The notes below the pieces were generated by a model. That model was not told where the DNA came from. It did not search any database and saw nothing but the letters and a program-made list of their open reading frames with translations. The translations under genes and the position numbers were made by a program. Shown piece after piece: positions 15,790-24,104 of a DNA stretch of 38,561 nt. Location of the stretch: NCBI GenBank assembly GCA_017425345.1, contig JAFOML010000013.1, forward strand, positions 1 through 38,561. Reading direction: 5' to 3'. Position 1 is the stretch's first letter. The number at the start of each line of letters is the position of its first letter. The stretch comes from Eubacterium sp. GTDB taxonomy: Bacteria > Bacillota_A > Clostridia > Peptostreptococcales > Anaerovoracaceae.

Positions 15790-17253
15790 TTAGCCTTCTA
15801 ATTCACGTTTGGTCATTTCTTCTTCCAGACGTCTTTCATCCATCATCTTATCGTATTCTTCGTCGGTCATCTTCTCCATCGTGAAGCCGGTGAAGCCGTA
15901 GATGATCGATACGATCGGATTGACGTAGTTCAGAACTGCGTATTTGCCGTATTGCGCGGTATTGACGCCCAGGAAGCCGGTCATGGTAGCGCCGCAGACG
16001 TTCCACGGAATCAGCGGGGAAGTCAGCGTCGCGGAGTCCTCCAGACATCTGGAGAGATTCTTTGCCTTCAGCTTTCTGTCCTCGAATGCCTGCTTGTACA
16101 TTCTGCCCGGCAGGATGATTGCCAGATACTGGTCTGCTGTCAGCAGGTTGACGAAGATGCAGGTGCAGATCGTGCACAGTACCAGCAGTCCGTTGGTCTT
16201 GGCGATCTTCAGGATTGCTTCGACCATTCTGCCAAGCATACCGGTTACTTCCAGAGCTCCGGCGAAGGACATGGAGCAGAATACGACGGATACCGTCCAC
16301 AGCATGCCGTCGAATCCGCCACCGCCGACTACGTCTGCTACGGTGTAGTCGTCTGTCAGAGCGATATCTGCGCTGATGGACTCATATCCGTAATGCATGA
16401 TGCTGAACCAGTCTACGAATGCGATGTGCTGTACTGCGCCCATGCAGAAGAGTCCCATGATGACTGCGCCGAAGATTGCCGGCAGAGCCGGAACCTTGAT
16501 AATAACGGCTGCGAGCAGGATGATGACCGGCAGGATCAGCAGCGGAGATACGTTGAACTCGTTCAGGATCGCCGTCTGCAGGGTTTCCTTCATCTCCATC
16601 TGGACGCTGCCGCCTGCGCTGGCGCTTCTGCCCAGAATGAAGAAGGCTACGAGAGCGATGATGTAGGATGGTGTAACCGTGAACACCATGTGACGGATGT
16701 GATCGAAAATGTTGGATCCGGCAACACCAGGAGCCAGGTTGGTCGTATCAGACATCGGGGACATCTTGTCACCGAAGTAGGAACCGGATACGACAGCGCC
16801 GGCCGTCATAGCCGGATCGATGCCCAGACCGATGGAGATACCGATCATGGCAACACCGATCGTACCGGCGGTCGTATAAGAGGAACCGATGACCAGGGAT
16901 ACGATCGAGCAGAGCAGGCAGGCGGTTACCAGGAAGATCGACGGATTGATGATGTTCAGTCCGTAGTAGATGATCGAAGGAATGATTCCTCCGGCCTTCC
17001 AGGTGGATACCAGCATACCTACCGTCAGCAGGATGAGGTTCGCCTGCATAGCGCGGTTGATACCGGCGAGGATACCCTTCTCCATGACGCTCCACTTCCA
17101 TCCGTTCAGTGCTGCTACCACGCAGACCAGAGCGGTTGAAAGAACGAGCGGCATATGGGCTTCGCCGTAGGACTTGAAGATGGAGTAGCAGATGATGCCG
17201 AGTGCGAATACTACACAGATCAGGATCTGCCACATAGGAATTCTTTTACCCAT
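15790..17253 (-). CDS. nhaC: NhaC-family Na+/H+ antiporter (or related substrate antiporter)
   Basis: Polytopic membrane protein of 487 residues from the ATG used here, with about 11-13 hydrophobic segments. The NhaC signature GSYFGDKMSPMSDTTNLA lies about residues 165-185, and LLTADQYLAIILPG and TSPLIPWNVCGA are further family blocks. NhaC proteins exchange Na+ for H+, but the family also includes malate/lactate-type antiporters, so a solute role is possible. The ATG at 17253 is preferred (AGGGA five bases away). A TTG at 17283 would add ten residues but sits almost on top of its own Shine-Dalgarno. It is downstream of the MttB-family gene on the same strand with a roughly 100-base gap, so co-expression is likely. 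Confidence 0.88.
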   Translation of the reverse strand: MGKRIPMWQILICVVFALGIICYSIFKSYGEAHMPLVLSTALVCVVAALNGWKWSVMEKGILAGINRAMQANLILLTVGMLVSTWKAGGIIPSIIYYGLNIINPSIFLVTACLLCSIVSLVIGSSYTTAGTIGVAMIGISIGLGIDPAMTAGAVVSGSYFGDKMSPMSDTTNLAPGVAGSNIFDHIRHMVFTVTPSYIIALVAFFILGRSASAGGSVQMEMKETLQTAILNEFNVSPLLILPVIILLAAVIIKVPALPAIFGAVIMGLFCMGAVQHIAFVDWFSIMHYGYESISADIALTDDYTVADVVGGGGFDGMLWTVSVVFCSMSFAGALEVTGMLGRMVEAILKIAKTNGLLVLCTICTCIFVNLLTADQYLAIILPGRMYKQAFEDRKLKAKNLSRCLEDSATLTSPLIPWNVCGATMTGFLGVNTAQYGKYAVLNYVNPIVSIIYGFTGFTMEKMTDEEYDKMMDERRLEEEMTKRELEG

Positions 17254-17358
17254 AACATTCCCTATGCCGGACAGGACCGGCAAATTCTCCTTTCTCTGAA
17301 ATAGATATAAGATAATAACACATATTATGAAAGGTCATGAACTGCATCCTGTTACAGA

Positions 17359-18858
17359 TCAGGCCTCGTCATACTTTCTGATCAGGTCGCGCGCGACTTC
17401 CTCGCTCAGACCCGCATCCGCGCAGACACGGATGAACGCCTCATCCAGAGCGGCGCGCTGTTCCTCGGTGATCGGACAGGCGTTCTCAGCAGCGACCTGT
17501 TCCACATATTCTCTCGCCTTGTCCATCTCGTTCCATGCGCCTTCCTTCATCCAGGTCGCGCGTTCCTCGTAGTTCTGCGTAATGTTGCTGTAGTTCTGTT
17601 CTTTTCTGTAATTCTTCAGCGTGTGCTTCTGATTCAGGAAATTGCCGCCGGAACCGACGCTGATCAAAAGGTCTGCGGCAAGCGTCTTCTCATCGAAGCG
17701 GATGCCCTTCTCCATGTGCTTGACCGTGCCGATAAAATCATTATCCACCACCAGCTTCTCAATGCTCATCTCCGCGATGACGTTCAGCCCGCCTGCGCCG
17801 GAGACGTTATCGATCCCGACAAGCTTGGCCAATATGCCGGAGCGGGCCGTCTCGGACCCTGCCTGATAATCCACGATCTTGGAATCCGACATGGCCGCGT
17901 AGGTATGCGTCGGCAGACCGTAGAACTTACCCATCTGCGCATACGCGCAGGTAATCATGGAGCATTCCATGGCTTCCATCGGTGTGTACTGGGTCTTCAT
18001 GTTGAAGATGCAAGGCGCGCCGCCGAAAACGACCGGATGACCCGGCTTGACGACCTGCGCGAGCACGAGTCCGGAGACCATCTCCACCGCGTGCTGCAGG
18101 ATGCAGCCTGCCAGCGTGACCGGACCGGTAGCGCCTGCGATCTGCGCAGAGATCAGTTCAATCGGAATGTCTCTCTCCACGCAGTCGATGATGTTCCGCG
18201 CGCCGATCGTAGACCACCGCATCGGGGAGGTGACGCAGATGTCAAAGATCGTGTACGGTCTGGTGCGAACCGCTTCCTCACTGCCCAGGATCGCCTTCAG
18301 AAGTTCGAAGGTCCTGGGTACGCCTGCCGCGTCTGTCGCTCCGCCGATGATCGGCTTGGTGGAATTCTGCATCTCCGTGTAGTAGAGGTACTGGGATCCG
18401 AGTTGTCCCGGGGCTTCCTCGCACACCACCGAAGAGGAGACAAAGTCTATATGCGGCAAAGACTGCGCCACTCTGGTCAGACGCTTCAGGTCTCTGACAT
18501 TGGAAAGGCGCGCTGTCATATTATCGCTCTCCAGCACGTTGCTGGAGCTGCTGCCCGGATTGAAGCGGGTCTTCCCGTCTCCGAACGTACAGTAGAAGTC
18601 CCCGTTTCTGTCATACAGATCAAAAGAGGCCGGTGCAGTCTCGATGCACTTCTCGACTAAATCGCGCGGAAACCATACCTTCTCCGCCTCATAGTCGACC
18701 TTGCATCCGGCATTCTCTAAAATCTTAAGAGCAGGTTCATAGCTGAAGATCATTCCCAGATTCTCCAGTACGTACAGGGTGTTCTCATGAACGGTCTCAA
18801 CCTGTTCCTTCGTCAGAATGCGATACTGCATGTCCTCTGGATACACAAATTTACTCAT
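17359..18858 (-). CDS. MttB-family (trimethylamine/betaine-type) methyltransferase, no pyrrolysine codon
   Basis: 499 residues, uninterrupted, so unlike true trimethylamine methyltransferase MttB it needs no in-frame UAG/pyrrolysine. Family features: N-terminal LTKEQVETVHENTLYVLENLGM, the barrel segments FVSSSVVCEEAPGQLG, KPIIGGATDAAG and QIAGATGPVTLAG, and the late block VGIDNVSGAGGLNVIAEM. Non-Pyl members known elsewhere demethylate glycine betaine, proline betaine, carnitine or gamma-butyrobetaine onto a corrinoid protein. No corrinoid protein or corrinoid-activating gene is seen beside it in this window, so the methyl acceptor must be elsewhere. It is upstream of, and probably co-transcribed with, the NhaC-type transporter. 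The substrate is not deducible. Confidence 0.9.
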   Translation of the reverse strand: MSKFVYPEDMQYRILTKEQVETVHENTLYVLENLGMIFSYEPALKILENAGCKVDYEAEKVWFPRDLVEKCIETAPASFDLYDRNGDFYCTFGDGKTRFNPGSSSSNVLESDNMTARLSNVRDLKRLTRVAQSLPHIDFVSSSVVCEEAPGQLGSQYLYYTEMQNSTKPIIGGATDAAGVPRTFELLKAILGSEEAVRTRPYTIFDICVTSPMRWSTIGARNIIDCVERDIPIELISAQIAGATGPVTLAGCILQHAVEMVSGLVLAQVVKPGHPVVFGGAPCIFNMKTQYTPMEAMECSMITCAYAQMGKFYGLPTHTYAAMSDSKIVDYQAGSETARSGILAKLVGIDNVSGAGGLNVIAEMSIEKLVVDNDFIGTVKHMEKGIRFDEKTLAADLLISVGSGGNFLNQKHTLKNYRKEQNYSNITQNYEERATWMKEGAWNEMDKAREYVEQVAAENACPITEEQRAALDEAFIRVCADAGLSEEVARDLIRKYDEA

Positions 18859-18930
18859 GCCTTTATTCTCCCGCCAATATTACACATTATGCTAATCATT
18901 CTTCTTACATATTATCATAATAATGAATTG

Positions 18931-18945
18931 AATAGGAGTCCTATT
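18931..18945. promoter_or_regulatory. Palindromic operator candidate upstream of the MttB-family gene
   Basis: AATAGGAGTCCTATT is a perfect 7-1-7 palindrome, 73 bases before the methyltransferase start. On the minus strand it lies where the -35 would be for a GATAAT -10 (18911-18916). Its symmetry and place suggest binding of a dimeric regulator. It is too short, and lacks a T-run, to be a terminator. Confidence 0.5.
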
Positions 18946-19001
18946 TTCAGAACTTTTTGCAATTTATCAACATACTAATGAAGTGGGTAATTCTGACAAA
19001 G

Positions 19002-19030
19002 AAAAAGAGGCGGTCATTACAGACTGCCTC
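19002..19030 (-). terminator. Terminator after the aroB-CCA operon
   Basis: On the minus strand GAGGCAGTC pairs with GACCGCCTC (plus-strand 19007-19015/19022-19030, one G-U pair), followed by TTTTTCTTT. It lies 15 bases after the stop of the CCA-enzyme-like gene. Confidence 0.85.
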
Positions 19031-19044
19031 CAGTAAGAATTCGT

Positions 19045-20283
19045 CTAGCGGATCCAGCGGACATATCTGGTTTTTGAAGCGAACGGATTCCGCTTGTACT
19101 TCTTCGCCAGTTTCAGAAGCGGCTCACGGACATTGTTGCGCGGATCCTTGTGCACCTTGGCGAGCACATCCTCAAGCAGCTGTTCCGCCTGCGCGGGATC
19201 GTCCGTGATCCCGGCCTCCATGATGTCGTTGGCGTCGATCGCCAGGTCGGAGATCAGCACCGCCTCGCCGTTATTCCGGATGTCCTTCAGCATCAGGTTC
19301 ATAGCCTCAAGCTTAAAGGATGTTCCCTCGAAGATGATCCGGGACGCCTTGTTCAGACCGAACAGATAGTGGAAGCGGTCCCAGCCGTACTTCGCGATGA
19401 ACTGCTTCAGCCGGACCTTATCGTTGATGAGCTGCAGGTCTAAAAGCCGGTTGATCGCATCGTCCAGGTGGGTTCGGTCCTCGTCGTTCCACGGCAGCTG
19501 CTTCAGCGCCCGGTTGCCCCGGGTATCCTCCAGGATCGCATACAGCATGCCCGTCCTGCGAAGCGGGATCTGCTTCGTCTCCTCGATCTTATCCACCAGA
19601 GTCATATAGCGTTCCTGCTCATTTCCGGAAAGCTTCCGGGAAACGTCCGGGCCGTACACCGCGGCGAGAAGTCCGGTGTCCGCCAGCATGCGGAGCGCTT
19701 TCCCCGCATGCGCGCCGCCCATCAGAAGCAGCAGCTCCGTGCAGGTGTCCTCTGTCGGCCTGGCCATGAGCTCCAGATAGTGATTCCGGATCGCCTTCAA
19801 AACGCTCTGCGACAGGTCAAATCCAAGCTCTGATACGTATCGGAGCGCGCGCAGCATGCTGTCCGGATCCTGCCGGAACTGCTCGTCTGGATCGCCCGTC
19901 GTGCGGATCAGCTTATCGCGGATGTCCTGCATGCCGCCGCACGGGTCCAGAAGCCCTTTTTCCGGATGTTCCGCGACTGCCTCCAGGGTGAACGTGCGCG
20001 CCTTCAGGGCGACCTCGATTCCCTGAGGAGCAGGCGTGATGTCTAACAGCACTTCCTCATCCCGGAACGACAGCTGTCTGGCGCCTGTCTCCTTGTCCAG
20101 GAGGATGGACTCCGGGAACAAAGTCTTCAGCGCCTCCCCATCCGCCGTTGTAATCAGCTCCCAGTCCAGCGCATCCTCACCGAGGACCCAGGACAGGAAG
20201 CAGTCTCCTGCGGCATATGTCTGAAAACCGGCCTTTTCCAGCCGGTCCAGTGTTTTCTTTACATCTCTGTCATATTTCAGCAT
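19045..20283 (-). CDS. CCA-adding enzyme / tRNA nucleotidyltransferase-family protein with altered catalytic motifs
   Basis: 412 residues, the size of class II CCA enzymes. The overall order of head, neck and body is recognisable, including LLDPCGGMQDIRDKLIRTTG and FRQDPDSMLRALRYVSELGFDL (motif D region, about 136-156). The catalytic parts are unusual. Where family members have GGxVRD..LG...xDxDIAT, this one reads AGDCFLSWVLGEDALDWELIT, giving D40-W41-E42 instead of DxD. Where the family has RRDFTxNA it reads RTFTLEA (96-102), losing the Asp and Asn. It may be a divergent active enzyme or a relative with another role. The start ATG has AGGAGA six bases upstream. It lies 17 bases after aroB and probably shares its transcript. 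Confidence 0.75.
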   Translation of the reverse strand: MLKYDRDVKKTLDRLEKAGFQTYAAGDCFLSWVLGEDALDWELITTADGEALKTLFPESILLDKETGARQLSFRDEEVLLDITPAPQGIEVALKARTFTLEAVAEHPEKGLLDPCGGMQDIRDKLIRTTGDPDEQFRQDPDSMLRALRYVSELGFDLSQSVLKAIRNHYLELMARPTEDTCTELLLLMGGAHAGKALRMLADTGLLAAVYGPDVSRKLSGNEQERYMTLVDKIEETKQIPLRRTGMLYAILEDTRGNRALKQLPWNDEDRTHLDDAINRLLDLQLINDKVRLKQFIAKYGWDRFHYLFGLNKASRIIFEGTSFKLEAMNLMLKDIRNNGEAVLISDLAIDANDIMEAGITDDPAQAEQLLEDVLAKVHKDPRNNVREPLLKLAKKYKRNPFASKTRYVRWIR

Positions 20284-20300
20284 GTGTTGTCTCCTGAAGA

Positions 20301-21356
20301 TCAGAGCGGAGCGTCATCCATACCGAGCTCGATGAACGTGTGGAGCGAGTCGAGCGAAATCTTATGCAGACGGCACTTTCCGCACTGCTCCGGTATCACC
20401 ATGGCGATCGAACTGCCGCGGATCTTCTTGTCGTTCAGCGCATATTTGTAGAGCTCATCGACGGTATAGGGAATGGAAAGATCAAAACCGATATTGGTCA
20501 GGATCTCCTTCAGATAATCGCTGGCATCGTAATCGGTGAGGCCCATCCGGAAAGCTGCGCGGGATTCAAATACCATGCCCTTCGCGACCGCAACGCCGTG
20601 CGGGATGGTATAGGAGCTCAGCTTTTCGATGCTGTGCCCGATGGTATGTCCGAAGTTCAGGAGCTGGCGTATGCCGGTATCGCGTTCATCGGCTTCCACG
20701 ATGGACTTCTTGATGGAAACACATCGCTCGATGACATGTCCATAGTCCTTTGCGATGACCCGGCCGATCAGCGGCGCTTCCATGATCATCGCGCATTTAA
20801 TCGCTTCCGCAATGCCGTTCAGCATCTCCTCTCCGGGGATCGTTTCAAAGGTTGAATAATCGCAGATGACCAGAGAAGGCTGCCAGAAGGCGCCCGCCAG
20901 GTTCTTGCCGTAGAGCAGGTTCAGGCCAGTCTTTCCGCCGACCGAAGAGTCCACTGCGGCGAGATAGGTCGTGGGAACCTGTACATGGCGGATCCCGCGC
21001 AGGTAGGTCGAGGCGGCAAAACCGGAAAGGTCGCCCACCACGCCCCCGCCGAGGGCAACGACAAGATCGCTCCTGGAAAGACCTTCTTCGGCCATGGATT
21101 CCAGAATGTTCGTGTAAGTAGAGATGTTTTTGGAAAGTTCGCCTGCCGGGAAGACGATCTTAGAAGTTTCAAACCCGCTATCGGTTAAAGAGCTCATCAC
21201 CTGATCTGCGTAGAGCCGGTTGACCGTACTGTCTGTTATGAGACAGGCCTTGCAGGGCTCCAGACATTCCCGCATGTAGCGGCCGGTATCTGCGAGCAGA
21301 TCCGTTCCGATCAGGATCTCGTAAGATGTGTCAGTCGTTACTTTGAATCGGTTCAT
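20301..21356 (-). CDS. aroB: 3-dehydroquinate synthase
   Basis: Converts DAHP to 3-dehydroquinate, step two of the shikimate pathway, using NAD and a divalent metal. It is 351 residues from the ATG at 21356, which has GGGAG nine bases upstream; a longer frame to 21431 would run into the promoter leader and is rejected. Motifs: ALGGGVVGDLSGFAAS (101-116, NAD site), PTTYLAAVDSSVGGKTG (128-144), and metal ligands Glu184 (NGIAEAIK), His237 (NFGHTIGH) and His253 (IPHG). It is complete and normal. No other shikimate genes are nearby; the partner gene downstream is the CCA-enzyme relative. Confidence 0.96.
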   Translation of the reverse strand: MNRFKVTTDTSYEILIGTDLLADTGRYMRECLEPCKACLITDSTVNRLYADQVMSSLTDSGFETSKIVFPAGELSKNISTYTNILESMAEEGLSRSDLVVALGGGVVGDLSGFAASTYLRGIRHVQVPTTYLAAVDSSVGGKTGLNLLYGKNLAGAFWQPSLVICDYSTFETIPGEEMLNGIAEAIKCAMIMEAPLIGRVIAKDYGHVIERCVSIKKSIVEADERDTGIRQLLNFGHTIGHSIEKLSSYTIPHGVAVAKGMVFESRAAFRMGLTDYDASDYLKEILTNIGFDLSIPYTVDELYKYALNDKKIRGSSIAMVIPEQCGKCRLHKISLDSLHTFIELGMDDAPL

Positions 21357-21413
21357 TCTTTTTTCTCCCTTGTCCACTGTAAAGGGGTTAGTCTTTATTA
21401 AAACGACATGGTG

Positions 21414-21422
21414 TGATATAAT
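21414..21422 (+). promoter_or_regulatory. Candidate extended -10 promoter for the YdcF-like gene
   Basis: TGATATAAT, a perfect extended -10, lies 89 bases before the YdcF-like start and faces away from aroB. The -35 region (TTTATT) is weak. The leader would include the AGGGG/CCCCT hairpin at 21437-21451. Confidence 0.45.
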
Positions 21423-21465
21423 GAACAGCATAATGCAGGGGAGTCACCCCTCATTTCTTTGCTAT

Positions 21466-21494
21466 AGTGTATCATAATTTTTACGTATTTGCAA
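21466..21494 (-). promoter_or_regulatory. Candidate aroB promoter
   Basis: On the minus strand TTGCAA (21489-21494) is followed after 17 bases by TACACT (21466-21471). This would give a leader of about 100 bases containing the small hairpin AGGGG...CCCCT (21437-21451). Confidence 0.4.
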
Positions 21495-21510
21495 AACAGG
21501 CACAGAACGT

Positions 21511-22233
21511 ATGAAGAATATAAAGAAGATCTTGTTAACTATTTTGTTCATCGTGATCTCGGCAGCAGCCCTGCTCGGTGTATGTGCGATGACCGTAAAC
21601 AATCATGTCGTGCAGAAAGAAAAAAATCAGATCCGGTGCACGATCACAGAAGAAAACCCGGCACCCTCCGAGAAGGAACTGAACGCCCTGAAGAAACAGA
21701 ATGCAGACTGCATCCTGGTGCTTGGCTGCGGGATCCGGGACAGAGAGACACCGACGCCGATGCTGGCAGACCGCCTGGAAGTGGCTGTGCAGCTGTATGA
21801 GGCAGGTGTCGCGCCGAAGATTCTGGCTACCGGAGATAACGGAACCGTGACGCATAATGAGATCCATGTGATGCTGCAGTATCTGCTCGCGGCAGGCGTT
21901 CCGGCGGAGGATATCTTCTGCGATCATGCGGGATTCTCGACCTATGATTCGATGTACCGCGCAGGGAGCATCTTCCAGGTGAAGCGGATGATCGTCGTGA
22001 CACAGTCCTATCACATGTACCGCGCGCTTTACATCGCGGAGAAACTGGGGCTTTCCGCGGTCGGCGCCGCATCGGACCAGAAGACTTACGCGGGACAGCC
22101 CATGCGGGAGGTCCGCGAGGTGGCTGCCCGAGTCAAGGACGTCCTGAAGTGCATGAAGAAGCCGGGGCCGACGTACGGCGGCGAGGTGATCCCGATCGAT
22201 GGAGACGGAACCGGGAGTCATGGAGAACGATGA
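21511..22233 (+). CDS. YdcF/SanA-like DUF218 membrane-anchored protein
   Basis: 240 residues. One N-terminal transmembrane helix (about 6-27) is followed by a DUF218 Rossmann-like domain: DCILVLGCGIRDRETPTPMLADRLEVA (about 66-92), ILATGDNG, and VVTQSYHMYRAL, where the family's acidic and His residues sit. SanA/YdcF/ElyC proteins act in envelope integrity and undecaprenyl-lipid or peptidoglycan handling; the reaction is not established. The domain is probably extracellular. The ATG lacks a clear Shine-Dalgarno, so the start is less sure than the gene. The stop overlaps the next gene in ATGA. Confidence 0.85.
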   Translation: MKNIKKILLTILFIVISAAALLGVCAMTVNNHVVQKEKNQIRCTITEENPAPSEKELNALKKQNADCILVLGCGIRDRETPTPMLADRLEVAVQLYEAGVAPKILATGDNGTVTHNEIHVMLQYLLAAGVPAEDIFCDHAGFSTYDSMYRAGSIFQVKRMIVVTQSYHMYRALYIAEKLGLSAVGAASDQKTYAGQPMREVREVAARVKDVLKCMKKPGPTYGGEVIPIDGDGTGSHGER

Positions 22234-22967
22234 AGCTATTTATCATGACAACAAACTATTCGCTCTTAGAGCTCTTATTCCTGTACGGCTGCTATGCAGT
22301 CCTGGGACACCTGATGGAGCAGGTGCTGTGCCTCATCGCGGGAATCGCCGCGAAACGCGGCCTGCTGCGAGGGCCGTGGGGCGTGCTTTATGGCATCGGC
22401 GGATTGCTTTCGGGCTGCGTGATCGGTCCGCACCTGACAGGATTTCCGCAGTCGCTGCTCGTTCTTTGTATCGTCTGTTTCGCGCTGGATCTGGCAGCGA
22501 TCCTTCTGATCCGCTGCATCACAGGGGTTGCCGTCTGGCGGCCTTCAATCGTGATGCCCCTCGCATCGGGATTCCTGTGCGTGGTTCTGGTGGAATCGCT
22601 GCAGGAGTACATCCTGAAGGTGATGGATGTGCTGCCGGCGCTGGTTTTGTTCCTCGCGCTGGTCGCCTTTTATGTCCTCTTCCTCCGCGATGCCATCGAT
22701 GCGGCGGCCGCGCTTCTGACGTTCCGCAGTGAGCTGAGGTCGATCTGCGCGGATGTGGAGAAGGCGAGACAGGCAGGACTTCTCGCGTCTGCTTCCGAGG
22801 AAGATCGCGAGGCGCTTATCGCCAGGTTCGTCCGGAAGCTGTCCCCATACGGGGCATGGCTGCTGGGCTATCCGCGGTTTTTTGCATTCGTGTCTGACAC
22901 ACTCGGAAAGGCGCTCGGCAGAGAGCTTGCGCTTGCCGTGCTGCGGGGCGTGATGCTTCCCAAATGA
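22230..22967 (+). CDS. Small polytopic membrane protein, putative 'ABC-transporter type IV' family (PF06541-like)
   Basis: 245 residues with about five hydrophobic segments in the first 165. The segment LFLYGCYAVLGHLMEQVLCLI, together with AAKRGLLRGPWGVLYGIGG (about 36-54), matches the family pattern Y..lGw..E..........RGfL.GP..piYG.G. The C-terminal 80 residues are charged and cytoplasmic, ending in a block rich in Leu/Ala. Despite its database name, a transport role is unproven. The ATG at 22230 is chosen from the ATGA junction with the YdcF-like gene and from the membrane topology; the frame is open further upstream but only inside that gene. Confidence 0.8.
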   Translation: MKLFIMTTNYSLLELLFLYGCYAVLGHLMEQVLCLIAGIAAKRGLLRGPWGVLYGIGGLLSGCVIGPHLTGFPQSLLVLCIVCFALDLAAILLIRCITGVAVWRPSIVMPLASGFLCVVLVESLQEYILKVMDVLPALVLFLALVAFYVLFLRDAIDAAAALLTFRSELRSICADVEKARQAGLLASASEEDREALIARFVRKLSPYGAWLLGYPRFFAFVSDTLGKALGRELALAVLRGVMLPK

Positions 22968-22970
22968 CGA

Positions 22971-22997
22971 AAAAAAGACGGCCCGCGGGCCGTCTTT
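22971..22997. terminator. Perfect-palindrome terminator between convergent operons
   Basis: AAAGACGGCCCG and CGGGCCGTCTTT (22974-22985/22986-22997) form a 24-base perfect palindrome. The A-run on the left (22971-22976) gives a T-run on the minus strand, so it is a strong terminator for plsC-trxA and a weaker one for the plus-strand genes. Confidence 0.8.
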
Positions 22998-23006
22998 CGC
23001 ATTTCT

Positions 23007-23312
23007 CTACAGATTGTGCTGGCGTACCAGTTCTTCCTTCGGAAGCGCGCCCATGACCTTGCTGGACAGCTGTCCGTTGCGGAAGACCATTGTGACCGGA
23101 ATGCTCATGATGCCGAACTGCGCAGCGAGCTGCGGCTCCTCGTCGACGTTGACCTTTCCGAATACGACTTCCGGATGCTCCTTCTCGAGCTCCTCGATGG
23201 TCGGGGTCAACTGGATGCAGAATCCGCACCAGGTTGCCCAGAAATCCAGAAATACCGGCTTTTCAGACTTGAGAACCTTCTCCTCAAAGTTTGCAGTCGT
23301 GATCTCTACCAT
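23007..23312 (-). CDS. trxA: Thioredoxin with a CGFC active site
   Basis: 101 residues, the full thioredoxin fold. FLDFWATWCGFC (about 21-32) places the redox pair where expected, but the active site is CGFC where canonical thioredoxins have CGPC. The buried Asp-type region and the cis-Pro loop SIPVT (about 70-74) are present. The residue between the cysteines affects redox potential, so its partners may differ from those of standard thioredoxin. AAAGGAGGAAAA gives a strong ribosome binding site. It starts one base after the plsC stop, and so is in the same operon. Confidence 0.92.
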   Translation of the reverse strand: MVEITTANFEEKVLKSEKPVFLDFWATWCGFCIQLTPTIEELEKEHPEVVFGKVNVDEEPQLAAQFGIMSIPVTMVFRNGQLSSKVMGALPKEELVRQHNL

Positions 23313-23313
23313 G

Positions 23314-24075
23314 CTATTTTCCTCCTTTTTCCTTCTCTTCTTCTTCCAGCAGTCTGGCGAATGTCGTGCGGATGGTATTCTCCACGTCCTTTTCCATCTC
23401 TACGATCCCGTGGCGGTCCAGATCAGCCGTCTCAACGGCAGGGTGGACGACGACGCGGATCTTCGCCGGCTGTACGTAGCCCTTCTCTTCAAATACGTGG
23501 TAGGTTCCGTGGATGGTGACCGGAAGGATCGGCGCCTTAGCCTTGGTCGCAAGCTTGAATGCGCCGGGCTTGAAGGGTCCGATGAACGGTCCGCGGCTGC
23601 GTGTGCCCTCCGGGAAGATCCCGATGTTGAAGCCGTTTTTGACGGACTTGGCGCCTTCCGAGATGGACTTCAGCGCGGCCTTGGGATTATCCCTCTCGAT
23701 GTACATCGCATGGCTGCGGTGCACCCACTTGCCGAGATAGGGAACCTTTTCCACCTCAGCCTTCGCGATAAAGCCGAGGGGTCTGTTCCGCATCACGAGA
23801 ATGTTCGCTACAATATCTGCATACCCCTGATGGTTGGAAATAATCACGATTCCATCCTTTTCCGGCACATTTTCCAGTCCTTCGAACTGAATATCCATGC
23901 CGAAGGTTTCCGCGACCATCTCTGCCCAGGGCGTCGTTGTCTCCGGGATCAGTTTCTTCTCGAGCTCAAAATCTCCTGCAGCCCTCGCCGCATCGAGCTC
24001 CTTTCCGTTCTTCTCAAAACGATGCACGATCGAGATCAGTCTGACCGCATCGATTGGATTTCTGAGTTTTCCCAT
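23314..24075 (-). CDS. plsC: 1-acyl-sn-glycerol-3-phosphate acyltransferase (PlsC family)
   Basis: Acylates lysophosphatidic acid to phosphatidic acid at the membrane. It is 253 residues. Catalytic NHQGYAD gives the HX4D motif (H82-D87), IERDNPKAALKS is block II, FPEGTRSRG (about 154-162) is block III and ILPVTIHGTYHVF is block IV. The N-terminal 60 residues are helical and typical of clostridial members; the C-terminus is Glu/Lys rich. The ATG has GAGGAGG seven bases upstream. It shares a transcript with trxA, and its promoter faces that of the PAP2 gene. Confidence 0.93.
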   Translation of the reverse strand: MGKLRNPIDAVRLISIVHRFEKNGKELDAARAAGDFELEKKLIPETTTPWAEMVAETFGMDIQFEGLENVPEKDGIVIISNHQGYADIVANILVMRNRPLGFIAKAEVEKVPYLGKWVHRSHAMYIERDNPKAALKSISEGAKSVKNGFNIGIFPEGTRSRGPFIGPFKPGAFKLATKAKAPILPVTIHGTYHVFEEKGYVQPAKIRVVVHPAVETADLDRHGIVEMEKDVENTIRTTFARLLEEEEKEKGGK

Positions 24076-24104
24076 TCTATGCCTCCTCAGTTAATTTCCA
24101 TTCC

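Noticed and set aside
15952..17139. A long plus-strand open frame opposite nhaC
   Set aside because: Its translation has no family features and mirrors the codons of the clear membrane protein on the other strand.
15790..17283. TTG at 17283 as the nhaC start
   Set aside because: It lies only about three bases after its Shine-Dalgarno. The ATG at 17253 has better spacing and gives the usual N-terminus.
20301..21431. aroB start at 21431
   Set aside because: The 25 extra codons cover the leader; the ATG at 21356 has a good ribosome binding site and the normal family N-terminus.
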